Positions 5,644-12,906 of a DNA stretch of 12,906 nt are shown here, in pieces. The DNA is from Candidatus Poseidonia sp. GTDB taxonomy: Archaea; Thermoplasmatota; Poseidoniia; Poseidoniales; Poseidoniaceae. The stretch is taken from contig JALRLQ010000001.1 of the NCBI GenBank assembly GCA_023254365.1, forward strand, positions 1 to 12,906. Reading direction: 5' to 3'. The position numbers were made by a program, and so were the translations under genes. How positions within the stretch are numbered: the first letter of the stretch is position 1; each line of letters begins with the position of its first letter. The notes beneath the pieces are model-generated. The model was not told the DNA's origin, searched no databases, and was given only the letters and a program-made list of their open reading frames with translations.

Positions 5644-8600
5644 ATGGGAAAAAATCCAGCCTTGTCCCAAGTGAGTCGCCGACCGTTGGCCTTTGCAATG
5701 ATGCTGCTGATGTTGGTGTCTGTCCTTCCGCTAGCAGGCGCTGCAGACACCGACGGTGACGGGGTCGATGACACCGTTGATGATTGCCCGTATGCAGCGG
5801 GAACCAGCACGGTTGACCTCACCGGATGCCCCGACCGTGATGGTGATGGGACGTCCGACCTCAACGATGCTTGGACGTCCACCAACCCGAATTTTGCCCA
5901 AGACTTCCACATCAGCGGAACATCGGCCTATGCGGTTGATCACAACGCCGATGGGAGCTTGGTGGCCGTGGCCCATGGCGACCGCGTTCGCATCATTGAT
6001 GCCTCAACTTTCACCGTCTCCGTGAGCAGTCCGGACCTGGTTGACGGTCAAAATTCCTACGTGACCAGTTTGGATTGGAGCCCCGATGACAGTTACGTCG
6101 CCGCCACCCTGTCCGACGACACGGCCGTGGTGATGTGGGCCAACAACTTGACGGTGATACATGACGGCATCACCCACACCGGCTCCAGCAGAACCTTCTC
6201 CGACGTTGCGTTCATGGCCAACAGCACCTCGTTTGCTGTTGTTGATGAAGCCTCGGGCGGCTGGGGCGGTGGCACATGTTCAGGTTGTTCCATCATGCTC
6301 GTGAGCGTTGCTGACGGTCAAATTTGGCGGGAAGTGACCCCTGGGGGTAACAGCGGCTCCTATTCTTCCGTGGCCTTCTCTCCCGACGGTTCCCGCATGG
6401 CCGTGGGTGGTGATGGCACCGCTTACCTGATTGAAACGGCGGGATGGACCACGGTCCGAGCCATGAATCCCGGCGCAGGCTCAAACGTCAACGGGATTGA
6501 TTTCTCTCCCGACGGAAACGCCATCGCCATGTGCACGGCCTACGACAACGGCAATAGCCGCTTGCGCGTGTTCAATGCCTCTTCCGGCGCTTCGTTGTTC
6601 AACCAACAAGCAACGAGCTCCTGCTACGGCACCGATATTTCTCCCGACGGCACTCAAGTTGCCTTCGCCATTGGCTACTACAGCTCCGACGGTGGGAAAT
6701 TGCTGGTCTACGAGATTTCAAATTCGCTGTTGGTTGACGGTATTTCGCTCGCTCGCGGAAACAATGCCTGCACGCAGAACGGTGGGCAGAATCCATGTGG
6801 CAACGTCAACGGAGCCTCGTGGCATCCTGACGGCGTTCACATTGTTTCTGCAGTGAGTCGAAACTTCAACGGGGTCTATTTCCTGTTTGCTGACCTCGAC
6901 AGCGACAACGACGGCTACAACTCCACCGATCAGGGGGACGGCATCGTCGATGCATTCCCCGACGAAGGGACCCAATGGAACGACACCGACGGCGACGGTT
7001 ACGGTGACAACCCTGCGCCTGCCTACCAACCCGACGAATGTGTGACCGTTCCGGGCACGTCGACTGAGGACCGGTACGGTTGCCCCGACAGTGACGGTGA
7101 CGGTTGGTCCGACGCCGGCGACTGGGCCCCCGCAAATCCAGACCAGTGGGTTGATGCAGACGGCGACGGTTACGGAGACAACTACCTGTTTGAATTGGAT
7201 GCATACCAGATGCATGTCAATCAATCAGGGGATGCTTTCCCCAACGATGCCACCCAATGGAACGACACCGACGGTGACGGGTACGGTGACAATTACGAGA
7301 ACGCCTCCTGGGACACCTACCGCCCGAGTGAATGGCCCGGCGTCCTCCTGACTTCAGCCAACGAACCCGATGCCTTCCCGCTTGACCGAACACAACACAT
7401 GGACAGCGACGGCGACTGGGTAGGAGACAATCCCAACAGCGATCGCGCCGACATGTGCCCTAACGAGTGGGGCAACTCCCAATACGACCGCCTCGGCTGC
7501 CCGGATGCTGACGGTGATGGGTATTCCGATCCCTCCGCTAATTGGCCGAGCACCACCGATTGCTTCGGTGCCGATGCCTTCCCCGACGACCCTACGCAAT
7601 GGTGCGATGAGGACAACGATGGGTTTGGAAGCAACCCCAACGGCAACAACCCCGACGACTGCCCCTCAACGGCGGGCACCTCATCCATCGACCGCGCAGG
7701 GTGTGCTGATCGTGACGGCGACGGTTATTCCAACGCTGGTGACCCCTTCCCCGACGACGCCACCCAATGGTCCGACCGTGATGGCGACAACCGCGGAGAT
7801 AACGCCAGCGGAAACAACCCCGATGCCTTCCCCGACGACACCAGTCAGTGGAAAGACACCGACGGCGACGGCTACGGCGACAACCCCGGTGGCAACAACG
7901 GAGATGCGTTCCCAACCGATGCCAGTCAGTGGAGCGATGAGGACGGCGACGGCTATGGAGACAACGCTGAGGGTGCCGACGGCGACGTCTGCCCGTTGGA
8001 GTACGGCGAATCCCAAGAGCCGTTGAGCCGAGGTTGCCCTGACAGCGATCTCGACGGCGTGACCGATCCACTTGACGCCTTCCCAAACGACCCCTTCCAA
8101 TGGGCTGACCAAGACGGTGACGGCTTTGGCGACAACACCAATGTCCCAAGCGGCGACGATTGTGTTGAAGAATTCGGCAAATCCACCGAAAAAGGTCGGC
8201 AGGGTTGTCCGGACACCGACCTTGACGGGTACGCTGACGAGGACGATGCCTTCCCAACCGATTACGAACAGTGGGAAGATTCGGACGGTGACGGCTACGG
8301 TGACAATTATTTCTGGGAAAACACCACCGTCGAGGATTCTGAAAACCCTGGAACCTTCATCGTGATACGTGAACAGCGTGGCGACGCCTTCCCCGATATC
8401 GCTTCCCAGTGGTCCGACATCGATGGCGATGGATGGGGTGACAACACCAACAGTTCGAACCGTGTGGACCTGTTCCCGCTTCGAGTCAGCCAGTGGCTCG
8501 ACTTCGATGGTGATGGATACGGAGACAATGTCACCGGCTATCGGGCCGACATGTGTCAGCGGGTGCCGGGCACCTCCACTTCCGGACTGGAAGAAGAATG

Positions 8601-9090
8601 GTACGGTTGCCCCGATGCCGACAACGACGGCGTTGCTGACGATGCGGACGCTTGTCCTTGGGATCCTGCCTTTTCCTTGGTGGCTGACAAAGCGAAGTGC
8701 ACCATCACCTCCGATCCGAGCGCGAATGGCGACGATGGTGACACGGGCTCCTTCCTCAGCGGTAACAACGACACCCTGGTGTGGATGGGCGGCATCATCA
8801 TCTTCATGCTCGCCCTCATTTTCGTCGCCCAAATTGCCCGTGCCGCTGGAAAGCGCAAGGCGGTCGCAGCGAAGCGAGAGGAGCAACTCGTTCAAGCCTC
8901 CTTTGCTGAGGAAGAAGAGCGTCGTCAAGCATGGATTCAGCATTACCTCGCCGAAGGCAATTACGCTGAAGCACGAGCCTTGGGTTGGGAAGGTACGGAA
9001 GGGCTGCCCGAGTGGAAGCAGTACGAGATGCAACAGCAGGCTGCGCAAGAAGCAGCCATTCCTGGCATGCTTGACCTCGAAAACCTCTGA
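5644..9090 (+). CDS. Giant secreted, membrane-anchored propeller/TSP3-repeat surface protein
   Basis: 1148 residues. Residues 1-34 are a signal peptide (Arg12-Arg13, a long hydrophobic core, cleavage near LAGA/AD). Residues 35-82 hold one calcium-type DxDGDGxxD module. Residues about 83-416 are a WD40-like beta propeller, with repeated FSPDGSRMAVG-like blade strands and about six or seven blades. Residues 417-1007 are acidic thrombospondin type-3-like repeats. Residues 1045-1064 are a transmembrane helix followed by Arg/Lys, placing the 84-residue charged, Gln/Glu-rich tail in the cytosol. It is therefore a long calcium-stabilised stalk with a propeller head on the cell surface, likely for adhesion, particle binding or recognition; no catalytic motif was seen. 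The ATG at 5644 follows the AT-rich box by about 24 bp. It is followed after 57 bp by the membrane regulator, which may be co-expressed. Confidence 0.85.
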   Translation: MGKNPALSQVSRRPLAFAMMLLMLVSVLPLAGAADTDGDGVDDTVDDCPYAAGTSTVDLTGCPDRDGDGTSDLNDAWTSTNPNFAQDFHISGTSAYAVDHNADGSLVAVAHGDRVRIIDASTFTVSVSSPDLVDGQNSYVTSLDWSPDDSYVAATLSDDTAVVMWANNLTVIHDGITHTGSSRTFSDVAFMANSTSFAVVDEASGGWGGGTCSGCSIMLVSVADGQIWREVTPGGNSGSYSSVAFSPDGSRMAVGGDGTAYLIETAGWTTVRAMNPGAGSNVNGIDFSPDGNAIAMCTAYDNGNSRLRVFNASSGASLFNQQATSSCYGTDISPDGTQVAFAIGYYSSDGGKLLVYEISNSLLVDGISLARGNNACTQNGGQNPCGNVNGASWHPDGVHIVSAVSRNFNGVYFLFADLDSDNDGYNSTDQGDGIVDAFPDEGTQWNDTDGDGYGDNPAPAYQPDECVTVPGTSTEDRYGCPDSDGDGWSDAGDWAPANPDQWVDADGDGYGDNYLFELDAYQMHVNQSGDAFPNDATQWNDTDGDGYGDNYENASWDTYRPSEWPGVLLTSANEPDAFPLDRTQHMDSDGDWVGDNPNSDRADMCPNEWGNSQYDRLGCPDADGDGYSDPSANWPSTTDCFGADAFPDDPTQWCDEDNDGFGSNPNGNNPDDCPSTAGTSSIDRAGCADRDGDGYSNAGDPFPDDATQWSDRDGDNRGDNASGNNPDAFPDDTSQWKDTDGDGYGDNPGGNNGDAFPTDASQWSDEDGDGYGDNAEGADGDVCPLEYGESQEPLSRGCPDSDLDGVTDPLDAFPNDPFQWADQDGDGFGDNTNVPSGDDCVEEFGKSTEKGRQGCPDTDLDGYADEDDAFPTDYEQWEDSDGDGYGDNYFWENTTVEDSENPGTFIVIREQRGDAFPDIASQWSDIDGDGWGDNTNSSNRVDLFPLRVSQWLDFDGDGYGDNVTGYRADMCQRVPGTSTSGLEEEWYGCPDADNDGVADDADACPWDPAFSLVADKAKCTITSDPSANGDDGDTGSFLSGNNDTLVWMGGIIIFMLALIFVAQIARAAGKRKAVAAKREEQLVQASFAEEEERRQAWIQHYLAEGNYAEARALGWEGTEGLPEWKQYEMQQQAAQEAAIPGMLDLENL
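6892..8664 (+). repeat. Array of calcium-binding TSP3-like coding repeats
   Basis: Two module types alternate irregularly. Twelve copies of type A read AFPxDxxQW followed by DxDGDGYGDN; the fourth (DSDGDWVGDN), fifth (DEDNDGFGSN) and sixth (DRDGDNRGDN) are the most degenerate. About six copies of type B read CPxxxGTS..GCPDxDGDGxxD and carry a cysteine pair; a seventh lies before the propeller. Asp-rich loops are expected to bind calcium. Repetition is clear in the DNA too (gacggcgacggttacggtgacaac-like units), so copy number may vary between strains or collapse in short-read assemblies. Confidence 0.8.
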
Positions 9091-9117
9091 TGCTCACACA
9101 TCGTTTGCACCGCTGAC

Positions 9118-9126
9118 CTTTCAAAG
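9118..9126 (+). promoter_or_regulatory. Weak TATA-like element before the membrane regulator
   Basis: CTTTCAAAG is centred about 26 bp before the ATG at 9148, right for a leaderless start. It is only partly AT and may be chance; read-through from the surface-protein gene 57 bp upstream is the alternative. Confidence 0.25.
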
Positions 9127-9147
9127 GGGAAGCGACCATGTTTCCAC

Positions 9148-11718
9148 ATGGGCGAGAAGCCGACAGGCCGACTCTTGGTCGTGGCGGGGCTGTTGTTGGC
9201 CTCGTTGATGGCCGGCTTTGCTTCTGCCGACACGACCGAAGTCCGTCTCGATGCAACGGTCGTTGCCTACGACGAACAGGCATGGTACGATGCTGATCAC
9301 CCGCTGATCTTCACGCCCGTGTTGGTCAACGAAGGCGATACCGTAACGCTCACGGAAAACCCCTCTTGCCCCTTCGTCATCGATGTTTACGATCAAACCG
9401 GTGTGCAGGTGGTGGACGGTGATGCCGCCTGCCCCGAACGCTCTCGCGGGCTGGACCTTCCTGCAGGCGGGTCGACGACGTTTGAAGACGTGGCTTGGTC
9501 AATGAACGATGAAGAAGGTGAATGGCTGGAGGGTGGAAGCTACACCGTTGAACTCGTCCACACCTCCACCGGTCTCTCGCAAAGCATGTCGGTGACCATC
9601 CAAACTCCCATCGCCGTGCCCAGTAACCTCGCCTACGACGTGAATTGGGTTCAGCGAACCGGTGATTCCGACGGTGCGTGGCTCGGCCTTGTAAGCGTGC
9701 ACAACCCGACGTCCCAAGCTGTGGATGTTGACGCTGAACCTTCGTGTTTGTTCCAACACACCATCAACGATGTTTCGATGTTGGGGGGTGCATGTTACGG
9801 TGATGTTGAGACCCTGATGCCCGGAGAAATGTTGGTGGTTGACCAGGTGGTCGTCCATGGTTCCGATGTGGCTGACGTGACCGTTTCCACACCCGGTAAC
9901 GGGTTCGTCCACCAAACCACCCTCGCCGGCACATCCGCACCATCAACGGTTGAAGCGACCCTCTTGCTCAGCTCCAACATTGACGCTTTGCAACCCTTTG
10001 GTCAAGGCAACATCTTCGCTGCACAGGTTGACATGAGAAACACCCTCACGGAAGACCAGGTCTTGACTTTCACCTCCTCCTGCCGTGCAGAACTTTGGAT
10101 CCTCGATGACGAAGGGCGCGTTGTCTTCGATTCACGAACCGGAAAAGAGTGCCAATCCATTCAGTTGGAAACCACCCTCAGAACCGATGAACCTCTCACA
10201 CTCACCTTGCCACAGTGGAACTTCTTTGACAGCGACGGGTGTCGGGTTCAACCAGGAACCTACACGGTCGTGACCGAAGTGCCACAATTTGGTCTTGCCA
10301 CGGCAACCACACTGGAATACCGAGATGCAGAACCCAACGCCTGCACACCTCCTTCGAACCTCAATTTCCAAAGCACCACGGCATGGTTGGATGAGGACAC
10401 CCTGCAGATCAACCCCGTGGTAACCAACGCCGGTGAAGCGTACAACTTGCGCATGATCGAGCCTTGTGCTTTTATGGTGGAGTTCATCGATGCATCCCAA
10501 CAAACAGCTCACCGCTTCCAAACTTTGTGCGGTGAATACGACGGCCGCAAGGTGATGGTGCCGTCCGGTGAAACAGCTCTCCAATTCGACGGATTTAACG
10601 TCGAGATGCTTCAGGACGGCCAAGCGATTGTTCCAGATGGGTTCTACACGTTGGAAATCACCATGCTGACGTCTTCCAGGTTCTCCACCACGACCAGTCT
10701 GGCTTGGCCGGAGTCGTTTGCCGAAGTCGACGACAACGAGGATGCCTCGGACGTCACCGTCACCGAGTCGTTTGAAATCACGGGGACATGGACCGGCTTG
10801 CTCACCGAAGCCGGGACATGTTACGTCATGGACAACGGCGAATCCACCTACATGCTTTCCAACGCTCGCACCCTCGGAGCCTGGTCTCCAAGCAGCACCG
10901 TCGAGGGCATCTATGAGGTGCTCTCGACCACACCCTCTCCCGCTTGTGAAGCCTTCAACGCGCCTTCGGTTGAAGTGGTGGCGGTGGTGATGGAACAGTC
11001 GATTGAGCAGGAAGAAACAACCGTCCCCCAAACCGTCCTGCCGGACGATGGTGAACAGGCCGTTGAGCAAACCATCGTGGCTCCTGTGGTGACGGTGGTG
11101 GTCACGGTCTCGTTGCTGTCGCTGCTCTCGGTGATGGTCGCTACCAACGAAGGGTTGCGTCTTCCAGCCACCGTGGCTGGGTTGTGGTTCTTCGGACTGA
11201 TTGGTAAAACCCACGAAACAACCGACGGTCGTTACCAGCGCGGACGATTGATGGGGTACCTCACGGCCAACCCAGGCTGTCACTTCCGCGCACTCATGAG
11301 CGCTCTTGACATGAGCAACGGGCAAATCACCCACCACCTCCGTGTGCTTGAAGCCGAGGAGAACGTCTGGCGAAAGAGCGACGGCCGTTTGGTGCGGTAC
11401 TATCCATTGACCAACCAACTCCACCCCGGCACTGCCGATGCGGACCTCCCGGTTCCACCGCTCTCGCCCGACCCCAACAGTCTGCAGGGCAAGATCCTCA
11501 ATCTGCTCGACGAGGACGGCGGATTGGGACAGTTCCCAACCCAGGCTGAATTGGCCAAGCGGCTGGAAAAGAGCCAGCAACTGATTTCTCACCACTTGAG
11601 GACCCTGCAAAAGTACGGGTTGGTCGAACGCCGCAAGATGGGCGTGATGAACCGGTACAAACTGACAAGGGAAGCCATCTTCTTGTTGGAAACCAACGAT
11701 GATTTCGGCCAACCATGA
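9148..11718 (+). CDS. Membrane one-component regulator: extracellular beta modules plus tandem winged helices
   Basis: 856 residues. Residues 1-27 are a signal peptide (cleavage after ASA). Residues about 28-530 hold four beta-sandwich modules resembling the BsuPI proteinase-inhibitor domain (NEGDTVTLT..., LPAGGSTTF..., GSYTVEL...). Each has one cysteine pair about 20-35 residues apart, likely a disulfide. A fifth small beta domain (about 535-615) has its own pair. A membrane helix lies near 641-663, with a short hydrophobic segment at 672-686. Winged helix 1 (about 695-757; SNGQITHHLRVLEAEE) and winged helix 2 (about 776-848; KSQQLISHHLRTLQKYGL) follow. Two wings plus a basic surface imply DNA binding at the membrane, controlled by an outside signal. 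The layout recalls archaeal membrane wHTH proteins. No in-frame start exists just upstream of 9148. It follows the surface-protein gene. Confidence 0.8.
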   Translation: MGEKPTGRLLVVAGLLLASLMAGFASADTTEVRLDATVVAYDEQAWYDADHPLIFTPVLVNEGDTVTLTENPSCPFVIDVYDQTGVQVVDGDAACPERSRGLDLPAGGSTTFEDVAWSMNDEEGEWLEGGSYTVELVHTSTGLSQSMSVTIQTPIAVPSNLAYDVNWVQRTGDSDGAWLGLVSVHNPTSQAVDVDAEPSCLFQHTINDVSMLGGACYGDVETLMPGEMLVVDQVVVHGSDVADVTVSTPGNGFVHQTTLAGTSAPSTVEATLLLSSNIDALQPFGQGNIFAAQVDMRNTLTEDQVLTFTSSCRAELWILDDEGRVVFDSRTGKECQSIQLETTLRTDEPLTLTLPQWNFFDSDGCRVQPGTYTVVTEVPQFGLATATTLEYRDAEPNACTPPSNLNFQSTTAWLDEDTLQINPVVTNAGEAYNLRMIEPCAFMVEFIDASQQTAHRFQTLCGEYDGRKVMVPSGETALQFDGFNVEMLQDGQAIVPDGFYTLEITMLTSSRFSTTTSLAWPESFAEVDDNEDASDVTVTESFEITGTWTGLLTEAGTCYVMDNGESTYMLSNARTLGAWSPSSTVEGIYEVLSTTPSPACEAFNAPSVEVVAVVMEQSIEQEETTVPQTVLPDDGEQAVEQTIVAPVVTVVVTVSLLSLLSVMVATNEGLRLPATVAGLWFFGLIGKTHETTDGRYQRGRLMGYLTANPGCHFRALMSALDMSNGQITHHLRVLEAEENVWRKSDGRLVRYYPLTNQLHPGTADADLPVPPLSPDPNSLQGKILNLLDEDGGLGQFPTQAELAKRLEKSQQLISHHLRTLQKYGLVERRKMGVMNRYKLTREAIFLLETNDDFGQP

Positions 11719-11726
11719 GGCGGTCA

Positions 11727-11742
11727 CGAGGTCACCACCTCG
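11727..11742. other. Perfect small hairpin between regulator and leuS
   Basis: CGAGGT and ACCTCG, 6-bp arms with a CACC loop, 9 bases after the regulator stop. There is no T-run after it, so an intrinsic terminator is not supported; it could be an operator or an mRNA-end structure. The rest of the 97-bp gap (11719-11815) shows no RNA gene and no clear TATA box. Confidence 0.35.
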
Positions 11743-11804
11743 GGCAGAATGCAAGCGTGGCTTTGATAGCGTGAGGGCGAGTGGGAGGCTTCGTCCAGTG
11801 GACG

Positions 11805-11809
11805 GGTGA
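11805..11809 (+). promoter_or_regulatory. Ribosome binding site of leuS
   Basis: GGTGA, six bases before the ATG at 11816. It fixes the leuS start. Confidence 0.5.
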
Positions 11810-11815
11810 ACCTCG

Positions 11816-12906
11816 ATGTCAACCGAACTCGAACCCGTCGACGAAGTTGCATGGCAGAAAAAATGGGCCGATGCTCGCCTGTTTGAGGCTGAGATCAACG
11901 AAGGCCGCCCCTCCTTTTACTGCCTTGAAATGTACCCATACCCCTCAGGAAAAATGCACATGGGGCACGTGCGAAACTACTCCATTGGAGATGCTGTTGC
12001 GCGCTACAAACGCATGATGGGGTTTGATGTTCTCTACCCCATGGGGTACGATTCGTTCGGGATGCCGGCTGAAAACGCCGCCATTTCGGAAGGCGGCCAT
12101 CCCCACGACATTACGGAGCGAAACATGGCCTCCATCACGGCTCAAATCAAGCGGATGGGCTTTTCCTACGACTGGCGTCGCACCCTCAAGAGCCACGACC
12201 CTCGGTACTACAAGTGGAATCAGTGGTTCTTCACCAAGTTCATGGAGAAGGGGTTGGCACGTCGAGAATTTGCACCCGTGAACTGGTGTGAAGCCTGTTC
12301 CACGGTGCTCGCCAACGAGCAGGTGAAAGCAGGTCGGTGTTGGCGTTGCAACGGCCCTGTTGCTCAGCGCAACATGAGCCAGTGGTTCCTCGACCTCCCC
12401 GCCTACGCCCAAGAGTTGTACGATGGTCTCGAGGACATTGCGTTCCCCGAGAACGTGAAGTCGCTTCAGCAAGACTGGTTGGGTCGGTCAGAAGGTGCCA
12501 ATATCCTGTTTTCTGTGGTTGACCGAGAGGTAGAAATTGAGGTCTTTACCACGCGCCCTGATACCTTGTTTGGGGCGACCTTCGTCACGTTGGCGCCCGA
12601 ACACCCTCTGGCGGAAACGTTGGTGGTGGGTACCGACCACGAGGACGCCTGGCGTGCGCTCTACAACGAAGTTGCTCAGATGTCGGAATTTGACCGTATC
12701 AAGAACATGAACAAGAAGAAGGGCGTGTTCTCCGGCCGCTATGCAATTCATCCACTCACCGGTGAGCACGTCCCCATTTGGATCGGCAATTTCGTGATTG
12801 CCAGCTACGGAACCGGGGCCGTGATGGCCGTGCCGGGTCACGATGAGAGGGACTTTGATTTCGCAACGGAATACGACATCCCGATTCGCCGTGTTCTCGT
12901 GATGAC
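11816..12906 (+). CDS. leuS: Leucyl-tRNA synthetase, bacterial type, N-terminal part
   Basis: The first 363 residues of a class I synthetase that charges tRNA-Leu; the gene runs off the right edge. The nucleotide-binding site is PYPSGKMHMGHVRN (41-54, HIGH motif HMGH). A zinc knuckle has Cys158, Cys161, Cys175 and Cys178 (NWCEAC...GRCWRC). The CP1 editing domain begins with TTRPDT (245-250) and GTGAVMAVPGHDERD (332-346); Thr250 and Asp346 match the residues needed to clear mischarged amino acids. These motifs and the zinc domain are the bacterial LeuRS type, not the usual archaeal/eukaryotic one, suggesting old transfer from bacteria. The KMSKS and tRNA-binding domains lie outside the window. 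Confidence 0.95.
   Translation, partial: MSTELEPVDEVAWQKKWADARLFEAEINEGRPSFYCLEMYPYPSGKMHMGHVRNYSIGDAVARYKRMMGFDVLYPMGYDSFGMPAENAAISEGGHPHDITERNMASITAQIKRMGFSYDWRRTLKSHDPRYYKWNQWFFTKFMEKGLARREFAPVNWCEACSTVLANEQVKAGRCWRCNGPVAQRNMSQWFLDLPAYAQELYDGLEDIAFPENVKSLQQDWLGRSEGANILFSVVDREVEIEVFTTRPDTLFGATFVTLAPEHPLAETLVVGTDHEDAWRALYNEVAQMSEFDRIKNMNKKKGVFSGRYAIHPLTGEHVPIWIGNFVIASYGTGAVMAVPGHDERDFDFATEYDIPIRRVLVM

Noticed and set aside
6892..8664. CRISPR-like regular repeats
   Set aside because: The repeats are in frame, diverged, unevenly spaced and encode calcium-binding modules; there are no unique spacers.
7681..9048. 455-residue open frame on the minus strand inside the surface-protein gene
   Set aside because: It mirrors the Asp/Gly-rich repeats, giving a Val/Gly/Ile-rich repetitive product; the plus-strand frame has signal peptide, domains and membrane anchor.
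9138..9296. Short upstream frame starting at ATG 9138 behind AAAGGGGA
   Set aside because: The spacing to a ribosome site is good, but the 52-codon product is out of frame with the regulator and shows no protein-like features. A leaderless start at 9148 explains the gene better.
11719..11815. Possible tRNA or structured RNA between the regulator and leuS
   Set aside because: Only one 6-bp hairpin is present; no cloverleaf, T-loop or anticodon arm could be drawn.
10132..11898. 588-residue open frame on the minus strand under the membrane regulator
   Set aside because: The product is low-complexity and rich in His/Arg/Gln/Val with no recognisable domain, and it crosses the intergenic gap into leuS. 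The plus frame has clear winged helices.

Overview
The window reads as a gene-dense, roughly 55-60% GC archaeal chromosome segment, most probably from a planktonic Thermoplasmatota archaeon of the Marine Group II (Candidatus Poseidoniales) type. Three things point that way. TATA-like boxes sit about 25-28 bp before start codons, giving probable leaderless starts, mixed with genes that have short GGTGA/GAGGG ribosome binding sites. There is a very large secreted, calcium-repeat surface protein with a C-terminal membrane anchor. There is also a membrane-anchored protein with tandem archaeal winged helices. Two genes (leuS, rpe) are of bacterial type, as is common in these archaea. The lineage is an inference from style of content; no rRNA gene is present.

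Layout. (1) 1-190, minus strand: 5' part of an unrecognised gene. (2) 309-1778, plus: polysaccharide/oligosaccharide flippase, about 14 membrane segments. (3) 1735-2829, minus: GT4-type glycosyltransferase, convergent with and overlapping the flippase 3' end by 44 bp. (4) 2843-3514, minus: ribulose-phosphate 3-epimerase, directly upstream of the glycosyltransferase in one probable operon. (5) 3634-3963, plus: thioredoxin, divergent from rpe across a 119-bp region holding two inverted repeats and a TATA box. (6) 3965-5593, minus: STAND-type NTPase with an N-terminal winged helix, one base from the thioredoxin stop. (7) 5644-9090, plus: 1148-residue secreted protein made of a WD40-like propeller followed by about 19 acidic calcium-binding repeats, one transmembrane helix and a cytoplasmic tail. 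(8) 9148-11718, plus: 856-residue one-component membrane regulator with signal peptide, four cysteine-paired beta modules, a membrane segment and two winged helices. (9) 11816 to the right edge, plus: bacterial-type leucyl-tRNA synthetase, cut in its editing domain.

How the genes may work together. Genes 6-8 form the most interesting block. A cytosolic nucleotide-switch regulator and a giant cell-surface protein fire in opposite directions from a 50-bp gap with a single AT-rich box. Immediately downstream lies a protein that could carry an outside signal to DNA-binding domains on the inside. I infer a surface-sensing and gene-control locus. Genes 2-3 suggest lipid-linked glycan assembly for the cell surface, and genes 4-5 and 9 are housekeeping. 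Coding density is extreme: no gap exceeds about 120 bp, and convergent genes touch or overlap. No rRNA, tRNA, CRISPR array, insertion sequence or phage gene was seen.
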